From CAUPWF01 sp964367905 (GTDB lineage: Bacteria > Bacillota > Clostridia > Lachnospirales > Lachnospiraceae): a DNA stretch of 41,155 nt. Below are positions 32,838 to 41,087 of this stretch, piece by piece (the first letter of the stretch is position 1; every line of letters begins with the position of its first letter). The position numbers and the translations under genes were made by a program. Under the pieces are notes generated by a model that saw nothing but the letters and a program-made list of their open reading frames with translations, was not told where the DNA came from and ran no database searches. Location of the stretch: assembly GCA_964367905.1 (NCBI GenBank), contig CAYIZP010000031.1, forward strand, positions 1 to 41,155, read 5' to 3'.

Positions 32838-35800
32838 TTATAATACATAACCATCTCTTTTGAAACGTAATGTAACAATCTCAAATTGTCTTATTGGAAA
32901 TGTAAACTCATTGGCATTTACTGCATCTATCCGTTCGATAGATTCTTCTAGAATATTACATTTCTCGCAATATACTATTGGCACATTCCATTTTATTGTT
33001 ACTTCTCCCTCATCTCCTCTATACTCATATCCTCGCACGATGATGTCCTCATTAGTTTCCGCCTTTTTTACCGTTTCTACTATTAGGTTTCCATTAATTT
33101 CAAAAAGTGATTTGCTTATATGGTTATATTTCCCCCGAACAGAAACACTCGGAATATTAAATTCATAAGCCTGTTGCATGATATTAGCCTGATTTGCATT
33201 TCCAATATGCGGAATAATAGCATATGTAAATTCTTGCAATCCAATATCTTGCTTCGGGTCTGGAAAGTTAGCGGATTTCGCCAACGTAATTCTCATAACA
33301 TTTTCTTTGACATCACATCCATATTTGCAATCGTTTAATATGGCTACTCCATATTTTCCATCTGACAAATCCATCCATTTATGTGTATTTACTTCAAACT
33401 GTGCCTTTTCAACAGAATTTAAGTTAGTGGTAGGTCGTTCTAACGTCCCCATAGAGATATCATACGTAGCAACTGGCGCATCCACATCCACCTCAAAAAC
33501 AGCCTTTAATAATCTTTGTTTTTCCATTAAATTCAATCTGCACTTTATATCAATACGTGGAGAATCTTCATAAATTGAAATCCATTGAACACATGTCGAT
33601 TCCCCAAAACTCTTTGAAATTTTAATAGTTTGTACTAAGTCTCCTTCTTCAACAATACATATACGTTCCACACACTGAGCTTCTTCATTATGATATTCGA
33701 ATTCAGGAACAATATCCCAAGACTCAAAATAGCCAGGACGGCACATATAGGAAACAATACGATTGCTAGTGCCCCTCAATACTTCTCTCTTATTCCATTT
33801 ATCTATAAGAGATATCATATTGCCATCATCATCGAACAAAATTCTATATCTGTTATTCTCTAATACACACTTTTCCTTTTCTTCATATACAGGCTTTCTT
33901 TCTGCTGATACTATAGACTTTCTATATTCAACCGTCACTGCTGCAAACGCAGGAATATTCTCTACCAACACAAATACGAAATCCTCAACTATTTGTTTTT
34001 TTAACTCTCTTCCATCTTGATAAAATTCGAAAGCCTCCATATCTTTGCTCAGTACAACAATAGAGTTACGCTTCCACCCCAAGGTATTGTATATAGTTAC
34101 AGACTCACTTTCACTTACTAATGCATCCAATACTTTCTTCTGAATTTGCGTAAAATCATTCCGTATGTCTTCGTATTGTTTTAATGCATCTTCTACCGCG
34201 CAGCGAACCAATGAACCCGAAATGATGTCATGGAATTGATTGAACAAAACCTTCTTCCCAATCTCTGTTAATGCATCGGAATAATACGGCGTTTCTTTAT
34301 ATATCATTGAAAGCGTATTTAATATCTCCACATTTCTCCACATTAATTCTACTTGACGATTTCCTTTTTTTATTCCACCTTGTGACGTATAGACCCCTCT
34401 ATGTGCCTCAAAATATAATTCACCTTTTATAGTAGGAATCTGATTGAGTGCACTTTGTATTTTGTTAACCGCTTGCTCTAGCGAGGCATGCTCTACTGTT
34501 GTAATCCCTTCTATTTCTTGAAATATCTGTGTATGTAATAGCATATCTTCACTGATACCGCCTCCACCATCACCTTCACCAAAAGGGTATATGTAATACG
34601 ACGTGCAACCCTTTTGTCTTGAATCATTACAATATTTTTCCATTCTTTCCACATCATATGTTCCGCCATATGTGCTTGCCAAAAGATGTGAAAAGATATG
34701 TGTACCATCAATTCCTTCCCAGTTGAAAAAAGCATACGGAAATCTGTTCGTATCTTGCATGATTAATTTAGAGGTAACAAATGAAGTATATCCTGCACTA
34801 TGTAAAATCTGTGGCAGAATTCCACTATATCCAAATGTATCTGGCAAAAAGCATACCTTGCTTTCTGTCTGTAGTACCTGTTTTGTATATTGTTTTCCAT
34901 ACAATATTTGTCGAATGATGGATTCTCCGCTTGGAATATTGGTATCGAATTCACAATAGATATCTCCTACTGGAACAATTCGATTTTCTTTCACATTTCG
35001 CATCACTTCTTGAAATAATTCCGGATAATATAACTCTAATGTTTCAAAAATAACTGTTTGAGATTGAACATACACGAATTCCTCATATTTCTGCGCCAAA
35101 GAACAAGTGTTAGAGAAGGTTCTCTCAATTTTTCTAACAGTATCTTTCCACCCCCATTTAAATGCCAAATCCAAGTGTGAATGCCCAACTACGATAGATG
35201 TGCCATAAATATTTGGTAACTTTAATTCTTTTAGCTTTTCAAATATTCTGTCATAAGACTTTCTCGTTTGTTCGGAAAATTCGTCATTGCTTTTATAGTA
35301 ATCAACGGTGTATAGTTCTTGCTTTAATATACTATACAGTGTAGCTTTCTTCTCTTCTAGCATGCTAGAAAGTAATATCAAATCCCATATTGCAACACAA
35401 AGATGATAGTATTGTTCAATCACCTTATCTCTTTTTGTAAATGCTACACGCTCCATAATATGAGGTTCATATCGGTGTTCAAATGCACGCTCACTTCTCA
35501 CCATATCGTGCACATGTCTTGTTGCATCAATACGAACATGTAATTCTTCGCCCACTTTCCCTGACTTGCAAATGCAAACCCTATCATGTCCAGTATCGAT
35601 ACTTCCCATAGCCTTCTCTTCTACAAATACTTCTAACTCGCCTCCAATATGGACCTCAAGATAGATCTCCTCGTCATCCCAACCTGACGGCACTTGATAA
35701 TCAAGAGTAAATTGATATGTATGTTCCTGATCCCATAATTCACCTTTTTTTAATATACCATCTTCTACCCATTTGTATGATACAATGTCTATATGTTCAA

Positions 35801-35918
35801 ATTTGCTATATTTCATCTCGGTTATTTCTTGATCATCTTTTATAATTCTTCGTTTCAGCTGATCCAGAATATGCTTGATAGCCCACTTTTCATCAAAAAT
35901 ATCTACTTTTGTCATCAT
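32838..35918 (-). CDS. GH38 alpha-mannosidase
   Basis: The 1026-residue protein has the GH38 catalytic domain: zinc-site motif VVGHSHLDLAFKWGW (H246, D250), nucleophile D360 in FLPDTFGYSG, GEGDGGGG and NQFHDIISGS, followed by the long C-terminal beta domains of the family. About 220 residues precede the catalytic domain, as in bacterial and fungal cytosolic alpha-mannosidases of about 1000 residues. No signal peptide is present, so it acts on imported mannosides. It is first in a two-gene unit with the GH43 gene, behind a TAGACA-N17-TATAAT promoter, and divergent from a second GH43 gene. The family assignment is firm; linkage preference is not known. Confidence 0.93.
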   Translation of the reverse strand: MMTKVDIFDEKWAIKHILDQLKRRIIKDDQEITEMKYSKFEHIDIVSYKWVEDGILKKGELWDQEHTYQFTLDYQVPSGWDDEEIYLEVHIGGELEVFVEEKAMGSIDTGHDRVCICKSGKVGEELHVRIDATRHVHDMVRSERAFEHRYEPHIMERVAFTKRDKVIEQYYHLCVAIWDLILLSSMLEEKKATLYSILKQELYTVDYYKSNDEFSEQTRKSYDRIFEKLKELKLPNIYGTSIVVGHSHLDLAFKWGWKDTVRKIERTFSNTCSLAQKYEEFVYVQSQTVIFETLELYYPELFQEVMRNVKENRIVPVGDIYCEFDTNIPSGESIIRQILYGKQYTKQVLQTESKVCFLPDTFGYSGILPQILHSAGYTSFVTSKLIMQDTNRFPYAFFNWEGIDGTHIFSHLLASTYGGTYDVERMEKYCNDSRQKGCTSYYIYPFGEGDGGGGISEDMLLHTQIFQEIEGITTVEHASLEQAVNKIQSALNQIPTIKGELYFEAHRGVYTSQGGIKKGNRQVELMWRNVEILNTLSMIYKETPYYSDALTEIGKKVLFNQFHDIISGSLVRCAVEDALKQYEDIRNDFTQIQKKVLDALVSESESVTIYNTLGWKRNSIVVLSKDMEAFEFYQDGRELKKQIVEDFVFVLVENIPAFAAVTVEYRKSIVSAERKPVYEEKEKCVLENNRYRILFDDDGNMISLIDKWNKREVLRGTSNRIVSYMCRPGYFESWDIVPEFEYHNEEAQCVERICIVEEGDLVQTIKISKSFGESTCVQWISIYEDSPRIDIKCRLNLMEKQRLLKAVFEVDVDAPVATYDISMGTLERPTTNLNSVEKAQFEVNTHKWMDLSDGKYGVAILNDCKYGCDVKENVMRITLAKSANFPDPKQDIGLQEFTYAIIPHIGNANQANIMQQAYEFNIPSVSVRGKYNHISKSLFEINGNLIVETVKKAETNEDIIVRGYEYRGDEGEVTIKWNVPIVYCEKCNILEESIERIDAVNANEFTFPIRQFEIVTLRFKRDGYVL

Positions 35919-35998
35919 AGTATTTTCCTCCCTTAATTACAATCTGTTTTCCCTCACAATCAATGTGTATTGTTTATCTACGCATTTTGCATTTGATT

Positions 35999-36027
35999 AT
36001 TATATAAGATTTAATTGTTTTTGTCTA
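35999..36027 (-). promoter_or_regulatory. Promoter of the GH38-GH43 unit
   Basis: On the minus strand TAGACA (36022-36027) and TATAAT (35999-36004) are separated by 17 bp, reading toward the GH38 gene with a leader of about 75 nt. Confidence 0.65.
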
Positions 36028-36042
36028 TATTGTAATAAATTC

Positions 36043-36071
36043 TTTACTTTTTGTTTTTTTTACTATACAAT
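36043..36071 (+). promoter_or_regulatory. Candidate promoter of the second GH43 gene
   Basis: TTTACT (36043-36048) and TACAAT (36066-36071) are separated by 17 bp and read toward the gene at 36107. It lies only 15 bp from the divergent GH38 promoter, so one regulator could control both. Confidence 0.5.
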
Positions 36072-36106
36072 ACCACCATAACCAGACAGAAGAGAGGGGA
36101 AATGTC

Positions 36107-37624
36107 ATGAAATATCACAACCCAATAATCCGAGGATTCCACCCGGATCCAAGTATCTGCTATGATGGCAATTTTTACTATATGGTGACATCTTCTTTTG
36201 AATTCTTTCCAGCTGTACCTTTGCATCGCAGCAAAGATTTAATCAACTGGGACTTCGTTGGACATTGCTTAACTCGCAATAGCCAAGTTGACTTGCGTGG
36301 TTGTTTGCCATCTCGTGGGATTTATGCACCTACGATTCGCTATCATGATAATACTTATTTTTTAATTACAACCGACACTAACACCAACGAACAAATAATT
36401 GTTTACACACATAACCCTATGGTTGGTTGGTCAGATTCTGTGAGATTTTCCCTTGGAGCAATTGATCCCTCCTTAACATTTATAGATGACCGTGTATATT
36501 TCACGTCTAATCAAGTCGTAAACGATACAATTTCCATTGGTTTATGTGAAATAAATCCTTTTACTGGAGAACAGCTTTCACCCTTTATCACCATATCTTC
36601 TGGGTTTTGTGGCAAAATACCCGAAGCACCTCATCTATATAAAATAGGGAATTATTATTATTTACTACTTGCTGAGGGCGGCACTGAATATGGTCATATG
36701 GCAACCATAGGACGCTCACTATCTCCATTTGGTCCATATGAATCCTGTCCATATAATCCGATTTTAACCCATCGCAACAGTACTTCTCCTGACATACAAT
36801 GTACAGGACACGCTGATATTTTTCAAGATAAGAATGGAAATTGGTGGAGTGTTTTTCTCGGCGTGCGACCTGCCTATAATTTACTACACAACTTAGGTCG
36901 AGAAACATTTCTAGCACCAGTTATTTGGAAAGATGAGTGGCCTCTTATTAATAACGGTAGCGAAATCTCCCTAGTTATGGATGTAGCTATGGAGGATTCT
37001 ACTATATATCCACTCAGATGCACAAACTTTTTTGATGATTTCAAAACACCTCATTTTGCTCCTCAATGGTCATCTGTAAAAGGAAGTTTTGAGTCTTTTG
37101 CTTTTAGATCGGATATCTCCAAAATATTATCTCTAAAAAGTGTAAATGGCCAAGCACACACTTTAGACAATGCAATAAAAACACCTGCCTTTTGTGGCAT
37201 TCGTCAAACCGAATTCGATACCTGTGCTACTATAGATGTTTTATTAAATAATACAGTTGATTTTTGCGGTGGATTATCTGCATTTTACAATGATAGCTAT
37301 CATTATGATATACAACTCCATAAATACAGAGAACAGATTTCTATCAATATTTATAAGAAAATACATGATATAAACTGGTACGGCTCCTCTGTGATTTTAC
37401 CTAACTCTAATAAAATCACCTTAAAAATCACAACTAATCGTCAGGATTATGTGTTTTCCTATTTGATAGATGATGATGAATTTACATTGGGACAGGGTGC
37501 TGTTGTTGGACTTTGCAGTGAAACCACCCATAGTATGACTTTTACAGGTGTATTTCTAGGACTATTTTGTGACAGCGGAATGATAGGTTTCCAGAATTTC
37601 AGATATGAAATTTTAAATCAATAG
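36107..37624 (+). CDS. GH43 beta-xylosidase/alpha-arabinofuranosidase-type enzyme
   Basis: The 505-residue protein starts with the classic GH43 block NPIIRGFHPDPSICYDG (base D14), with D120 in GAIDPSLTF as pKa modulator and E173 in KIPEAPHLYK as acid. A C-terminal beta-sandwich (about 320-505) of the type seen in XynB-like beta-xylosidases completes it, giving the usual length of the xylosidase branch. It lacks a signal peptide and so hydrolyses imported xylo- or arabino-oligosaccharides. GAGGGG precedes the ATG at 36107. It is divergent from GH38-GH43 and probably shares their regulation. Xylosidase versus arabinofuranosidase activity cannot be decided here. Confidence 0.9.
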   Translation: MKYHNPIIRGFHPDPSICYDGNFYYMVTSSFEFFPAVPLHRSKDLINWDFVGHCLTRNSQVDLRGCLPSRGIYAPTIRYHDNTYFLITTDTNTNEQIIVYTHNPMVGWSDSVRFSLGAIDPSLTFIDDRVYFTSNQVVNDTISIGLCEINPFTGEQLSPFITISSGFCGKIPEAPHLYKIGNYYYLLLAEGGTEYGHMATIGRSLSPFGPYESCPYNPILTHRNSTSPDIQCTGHADIFQDKNGNWWSVFLGVRPAYNLLHNLGRETFLAPVIWKDEWPLINNGSEISLVMDVAMEDSTIYPLRCTNFFDDFKTPHFAPQWSSVKGSFESFAFRSDISKILSLKSVNGQAHTLDNAIKTPAFCGIRQTEFDTCATIDVLLNNTVDFCGGLSAFYNDSYHYDIQLHKYREQISINIYKKIHDINWYGSSVILPNSNKITLKITTNRQDYVFSYLIDDDEFTLGQGAVVGLCSETTHSMTFTGVFLGLFCDSGMIGFQNFRYEILNQ

Positions 37625-37627
37625 CTA

Positions 37628-37816
37628 CTACAAAACCAAATCCCAACATTCATCCGTTGCTAGTTTTATCAAATGTAAATTCATATAATTTTTATCATCT
37701 AACACCTGCACACCAACTGTATAACCTGTGCTTTCTTCATATTTTGCTACAATCGCTGTACAATATTTGCATACGTCCTCAGCTCCCCTGTCCTCAATCT
37801 TGATGGAGAAGCACAA
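37628..37816 (-). CDS. Hypothetical small protein, possibly a gene remnant
   Basis: A 62-codon frame opens at a TTG (37814-37816) and encodes CFSIKIEDRGAEDVCKYC and a C-terminal YMNLHLIKLATDECWDLVL. I do not recognise it. Composition is protein-like, with four cysteines, but the ribosome binding site is poor (AGGA only about 3 nt away). No promoter is evident and it lies directly downstream of the cutC terminator. Its stop is 3 bp from the convergent GH43 stop. It may be a truncated gene. If it is not real, the 331 bp between the GH43 and cutC genes hold only the terminator at 37850-37892. Confidence 0.35.
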   Translation of the reverse strand: MCFSIKIEDRGAEDVCKYCTAIVAKYEESTGYTVGVQVLDDKNYMNLHLIKLATDECWDLVL

Positions 37817-37849
37817 TTTCCTATTACATAAAACAGCTTAAAAATAAAG

Positions 37850-37892
37850 CCTGGAAAATCAAACATCACTAACTTCGTTTTGATTTTCCAGG
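37850..37892. terminator. Bidirectional terminator between GH43 and cutC
   Basis: A 14-bp stem, CCTGGAAAATCAAA (37850-37863) with TTTGATTTTCCAGG (37879-37892), encloses a 15-nt loop. The minus strand continues CTTTATTTTT and the plus strand TTATATTTT, so it can end both cutC and GH43 transcripts. Confidence 0.8.
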
Positions 37893-37955
37893 TTATATTT
37901 TCATCCTTTATTTACACTGCTATCATTCATCGTTTTATTATCATATGGCGAGAAC

Positions 37956-38687
37956 TCACTTCATAGCTTTGAGCAATTGTACAACAATCTGTGCTGAAGT
38001 CTTCTCATATCGCATTTCCTCTGCATAACTATAAGAAACTCCATTTCCAGCCGTCGTCGGATCCACTTCCCACCCTCTGCACGATGCATGTAGTTGATGT
38101 ATCCCTGTGTCTTGCATTAGATTCTTAGCATTTCCTACATTCACTCCACTACCGATGAGGAACTCAATACACTCCCCGTATTTCTCCTGCAATTCTCTTA
38201 AGAGTGGCGCTCCATCCATAGCTTTTTCTTGCAATCCACTCGTTAAAATTCTGTCTACACCCAATTCTATACAAGTCTCCACTGCTTCATATGGGTCAAT
38301 GGTACAATCAAATGCTCGATGCAATACTGCAGTCTTATGATAGCTATGAATCAAATCAACAAAACTCTTCATACGAATCTTATCCAAAGTAAAGCTATCT
38401 GTCAAGAACCCAAATGCAATTCCATCTGCATCATTCTTTAAAATCAATTCACAATCCAATAACATCGTATCAAATTCTTCTTGTGAGTACAAAAATCCAG
38501 CCCCTCGTGGGCGAACCATTGCAACAATCTCTAAATCTGTATTCTCTCTCGTCATCTTCAAAGTTCCTAGACTCGGTGTCAAACCACCTAGATACAAGGC
38601 TTGATTCAACTCGATTCTCTTCGCCCCTGCACGATGTGCAATCAAGGCATCTTCATAACTGCCGCAGCAGATTTCTAATATATTCAT
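37956..38687 (-). CDS. cutC: CutC family protein
   Basis: The 243-residue TIM-barrel protein matches CutC: LEICCGSYEDALIAHRAGAKRIELN, GGLTPSLGT, VRPRGAGFLYS, HRAFDCTIDP, LTSGLQEKA and SGVNVGNAKNL. CutC was first linked to copper tolerance in E. coli, but its direct role in copper handling is doubtful and no enzymatic reaction is settled. Here it is far from the csoR-ATPase pair, so nothing ties it to copper. AAGGAGG precedes the ATG and abuts a pair of 22-bp repeats that separate it from the flavoprotein gene. It may be read from the upstream flavoprotein operon. A decayed copy of part of this gene lies at 23884-23944. Confidence 0.92.
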   Translation of the reverse strand: MNILEICCGSYEDALIAHRAGAKRIELNQALYLGGLTPSLGTLKMTRENTDLEIVAMVRPRGAGFLYSQEEFDTMLLDCELILKNDADGIAFGFLTDSFTLDKIRMKSFVDLIHSYHKTAVLHRAFDCTIDPYEAVETCIELGVDRILTSGLQEKAMDGAPLLRELQEKYGECIEFLIGSGVNVGNAKNLMQDTGIHQLHASCRGWEVDPTTAGNGVSYSYAEEMRYEKTSAQIVVQLLKAMK

Positions 38688-38698
38688 ATCATTCCTCC

Positions 38699-38742
38699 TT
38701 TAGGGACAGGGATGTTTTCATTTAGGGACAGGGGTGTTTTCA
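38699..38742. repeat. Two tandem 22-bp repeats
   Basis: Copies at 38699-38720 and 38721-38742 start TTTAGGGACAGGG and end TGTTTTCA, differing at one base (A/G). They run directly into the palindrome that starts at 38742 and begin at the cutC ribosome binding site. Confidence 0.9.
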
Positions 38743-38782
38743 TTGGGGACGTAGTTTTTTGGCAAAAAACTACGTCCCCAAT
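38742..38782. repeat. 41-bp near-perfect palindrome overlapping the flavoprotein 3' end
   Basis: The arms 38742-38761 and 38763-38782 (core GGGGACGTAGTTTTTTG) are fully complementary around G38762. The right arm contains the stop and last codons (Leu-Gly-Thr-stop) of the flavoprotein gene. There is no T-run after the stem on the minus strand, so it is not a standard terminator, although it may stabilise the mRNA end. Together with the adjacent 22-bp repeats it looks like a dispersed REP-like intergenic element. Confidence 0.85.
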
Positions 38783-40368
38783 GGATAGTCTGGCAACAAT
38801 AACGGCGATGCTTTCCCCGTTTCTATCCCTGCTTCTTGTAATTGTTTTGCATATTCGTCTACATGTCCTAGATTCAAACTTCCAATTTCTACGTCTTTTG
38901 CAGCCTTGGCTGCTGCTTTACCTGCTTGACGACCAAAGACAATGATGTCCAATAGCGAGTTGCCCATTAAACGGTTTCTTCCATGGATTCCACCGACTGC
39001 TTCTCCTGCGACGAATAGATTGTGAAATTCTTTTGTATTTCCTTCTGCTTCTATCTCAAGACCTCCATTTTGATAATGAAGTGTTGGATAGATGAGGATA
39101 GGTTGTTCTCTCATGTCAATTTCATAATTTAGATACATACGTAGCATCGCTGGTATTCTCGCTTCGATGGTTCCTTCTCCTCCGATTTTTTCTATCATTG
39201 GAGTATCCAGCCACACACCACTTCCAAGTGGTGTGTCTACACCTTTTTGGTGTGCGGAACACTCGCGAATGACTGCTGCCGCTGCCACATCGCGTGTCTC
39301 TAGTGGATGCATGAATGCTTCTCCATCCTTATTGATTAGCATTGCTCCAAGGGAGCGAACTTTCTCTGTTACCAATGCTCCGAATATCTGAGATGGATAG
39401 GCCACTCCCGTTGGATGATATTGAATGGTGTCTTGATATAATAGTGGTGCTCCCAAACGATACCCCATGACCAATCCATCCGCAGTTGCTCCATAGTGAT
39501 TGGATGTCGGGAAGTTTTGGTAGTGTAGTCTCCCTGCTCCACCTGTTGCAAGAATGACTGTTTTTGCCTTTGCAACCATGTATTCGTCTGTTTCCATATT
39601 CAATAACACTGCACCCGCAACCTGTCCCTGGTCATCTCGGATTAATTCCACAGCCGCTGTAAAATCTATCACTGGAATTCCACGATTGATCACCTCATCG
39701 CGCAGTGTACGCATGATTTCAGCACCTGAATAGTCCTTGCAAGCGTGCATTCTCTTACGGGATGTCCCACCACCATGGGTGGTCACCATTCTTCCATCGT
39801 CATCTTTGTCAAACATAACTCCAAGATCATTCAGCCAAGCAATGGCATCTGGAGCTTCCATAACAAGTCTCTTCAATAGTTCTGGCCGAGCTGCATAATG
39901 ACCACCACCAAATGCGTCTAGATAATGTTGCACAGGGGAATCATTCTCCTTGTCTGCTGCTTGAATCCCACCTTCTGCCATCATGGTATTGGCATCACCG
40001 ATTCGAAGCTTGGTTACAATTGCCACATTTGCCCCTGCTTCCTTTGCTTCAAGGGCTGCGGATGCTCCTGCTCCACCACCACCGATTACCAGAACATCTA
40101 CATCATAATCGACCTGTTCTAGATCGATTGACACCCCATAAATACGACTATTGGAATGTAACAATTCACTCAACTCTACGGGTGCTTTCTCTCCCTTATT
40201 TTTTCCAACTTTGATTTCTTGAAACCCATTGGTTCTATAATCTGGATGAAATCCTTCTAGGAGGGTTTCTTTTTCTTCTGCCGTCATACGTCTTGGCTCA
40301 GTCTTCATTCTTTCTTCACGTGTAGCCTCAACGTTTTTAATCGATTCGAGCATTTCTGCTGTAAACAT
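38770..40368 (-). CDS. Fumarate reductase/succinate dehydrogenase-type flavoprotein
   Basis: This protein of about 532 residues has an FAD-binding Rossmann start (VDVLVIGGGGAGASAALEAKEAGANVAIVTK), AEGGIQAADKEND, YQDTIQYHPTGV, TRDVAAAAVIRE and the C-terminal FAD motif NLFVAGEAVGGIHGRNRLMGNSLLD. The usual TEGARGEGG and HYTMGGI of FrdA appear as TEKVRSLGA and LHYQNGGLEI, so it is a divergent soluble type, and succinate/fumarate is not certain. The C-terminal helical domain of FrdA/SdhA is essentially absent; the frame ends inside a palindromic repeat. A frame from TTG 40392 exists, but ATG 40366-40368 follows AAGGAGGGGA properly. It lies 13 bp after the iron-sulfur gene. Confidence 0.85.
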   Translation of the reverse strand: MFTAEMLESIKNVEATREERMKTEPRRMTAEEKETLLEGFHPDYRTNGFQEIKVGKNKGEKAPVELSELLHSNSRIYGVSIDLEQVDYDVDVLVIGGGGAGASAALEAKEAGANVAIVTKLRIGDANTMMAEGGIQAADKENDSPVQHYLDAFGGGHYAARPELLKRLVMEAPDAIAWLNDLGVMFDKDDDGRMVTTHGGGTSRKRMHACKDYSGAEIMRTLRDEVINRGIPVIDFTAAVELIRDDQGQVAGAVLLNMETDEYMVAKAKTVILATGGAGRLHYQNFPTSNHYGATADGLVMGYRLGAPLLYQDTIQYHPTGVAYPSQIFGALVTEKVRSLGAMLINKDGEAFMHPLETRDVAAAAVIRECSAHQKGVDTPLGSGVWLDTPMIEKIGGEGTIEARIPAMLRMYLNYEIDMREQPILIYPTLHYQNGGLEIEAEGNTKEFHNLFVAGEAVGGIHGRNRLMGNSLLDIIVFGRQAGKAAAKAAKDVEIGSLNLGHVDEYAKQLQEAGIETGKASPLLLPDYPLGT

Positions 40369-40381
40369 ATTCTTCCCCTCC

Positions 40382-41056
40382 TTATTTCTCAATCTCTCTT
40401 GTATTATATAGTTCTTTCATCTCTGCAATCGGCTTCTGCATGATTTGTTCAATCAGTTCATCAAATGCCCCACTTCGTACCTCTTCCACGCGCTCGCGCA
40501 GATGTTCTGTGTCTGGCATAATATACTTCCCTGTCAATCGCCTCGCAAGGATTCCAACTTGAGGATGAGAGATACCCGCTGGACACCTCGTAACACAACA
40601 TCCACAGCCCACGCAATCAAAAGATTCCTCGGCACAACTTTCAAAATCCCCACGTTGTGCATATGCAATATAATGCATCACTTTTAGATCCTGTGTACAT
40701 GCCTTTGTACAGGCATTACACCCGATACAACTATAAATCTCTGGATATAACTCCATCATAATTTGTTCCGTAGGCTTAATCTGATTGATATCATACGCCT
40801 TCTTATCCGTTGGAAAAAATGGAATACTCGCGATGTACATCCCCTCTTCCACCTGCGTCTGGCAAGCAAGACAAGTCTTAATCTCATTCTTTCCTTTTAC
40901 TCTATAAATTGTAGCACAAGCACCACAGAAACCATGGCGACATCCGCACCCTCTCTTCAAGGTATAGCCTGCATATTCTTGTGCTGTCATAATTGTAAGT
41001 TCAGCTGGAACAGAATACTTCTTTCCACTGAAATATACATTTACCATCTCTTGCAT
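40382..41056 (-). CDS. Fumarate reductase-type iron-sulfur subunit
   Basis: The 224-residue protein has an N-terminal [2Fe-2S] ferredoxin domain (C39, C44, C47 and C62, in CRHGFCGAC and TCLAC). Two cysteine-rich motifs of a C-terminal [4Fe-4S] dicluster domain follow, CIGCNACTKAC and CVGCGCCVTRCP. It would carry electrons to the flavoprotein encoded 13 bp downstream. No membrane heme-b subunit gene is present downstream, so the pair is probably soluble, like thiol:fumarate reductases or related enoate reductases. The electron donor is unknown; a membrane or CCG-domain partner could lie beyond the right edge. GGAAGG precedes the ATG. Confidence 0.87.
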   Translation of the reverse strand: MQEMVNVYFSGKKYSVPAELTIMTAQEYAGYTLKRGCGCRHGFCGACATIYRVKGKNEIKTCLACQTQVEEGMYIASIPFFPTDKKAYDINQIKPTEQIMMELYPEIYSCIGCNACTKACTQDLKVMHYIAYAQRGDFESCAEESFDCVGCGCCVTRCPAGISHPQVGILARRLTGKYIMPDTEHLRERVEEVRSGAFDELIEQIMQKPIAEMKELYNTREIEK

Positions 41057-41087
41057 ATATATCCTTCCTTTCTTGCATTCCGCAACT

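Noticed and set aside
37956..38687. Linking CutC to copper with the csoR-ATPase operon
   Set aside because: The genes are 35 kb apart, no CsoR-type operator lies upstream of cutC, and a copper role for CutC is doubtful in general.
40369..40392. TTG start for the flavoprotein
   Set aside because: The AAGGAGGGGA ribosome binding site would lie inside the coding region; the ATG at 40368 is correctly spaced after it.
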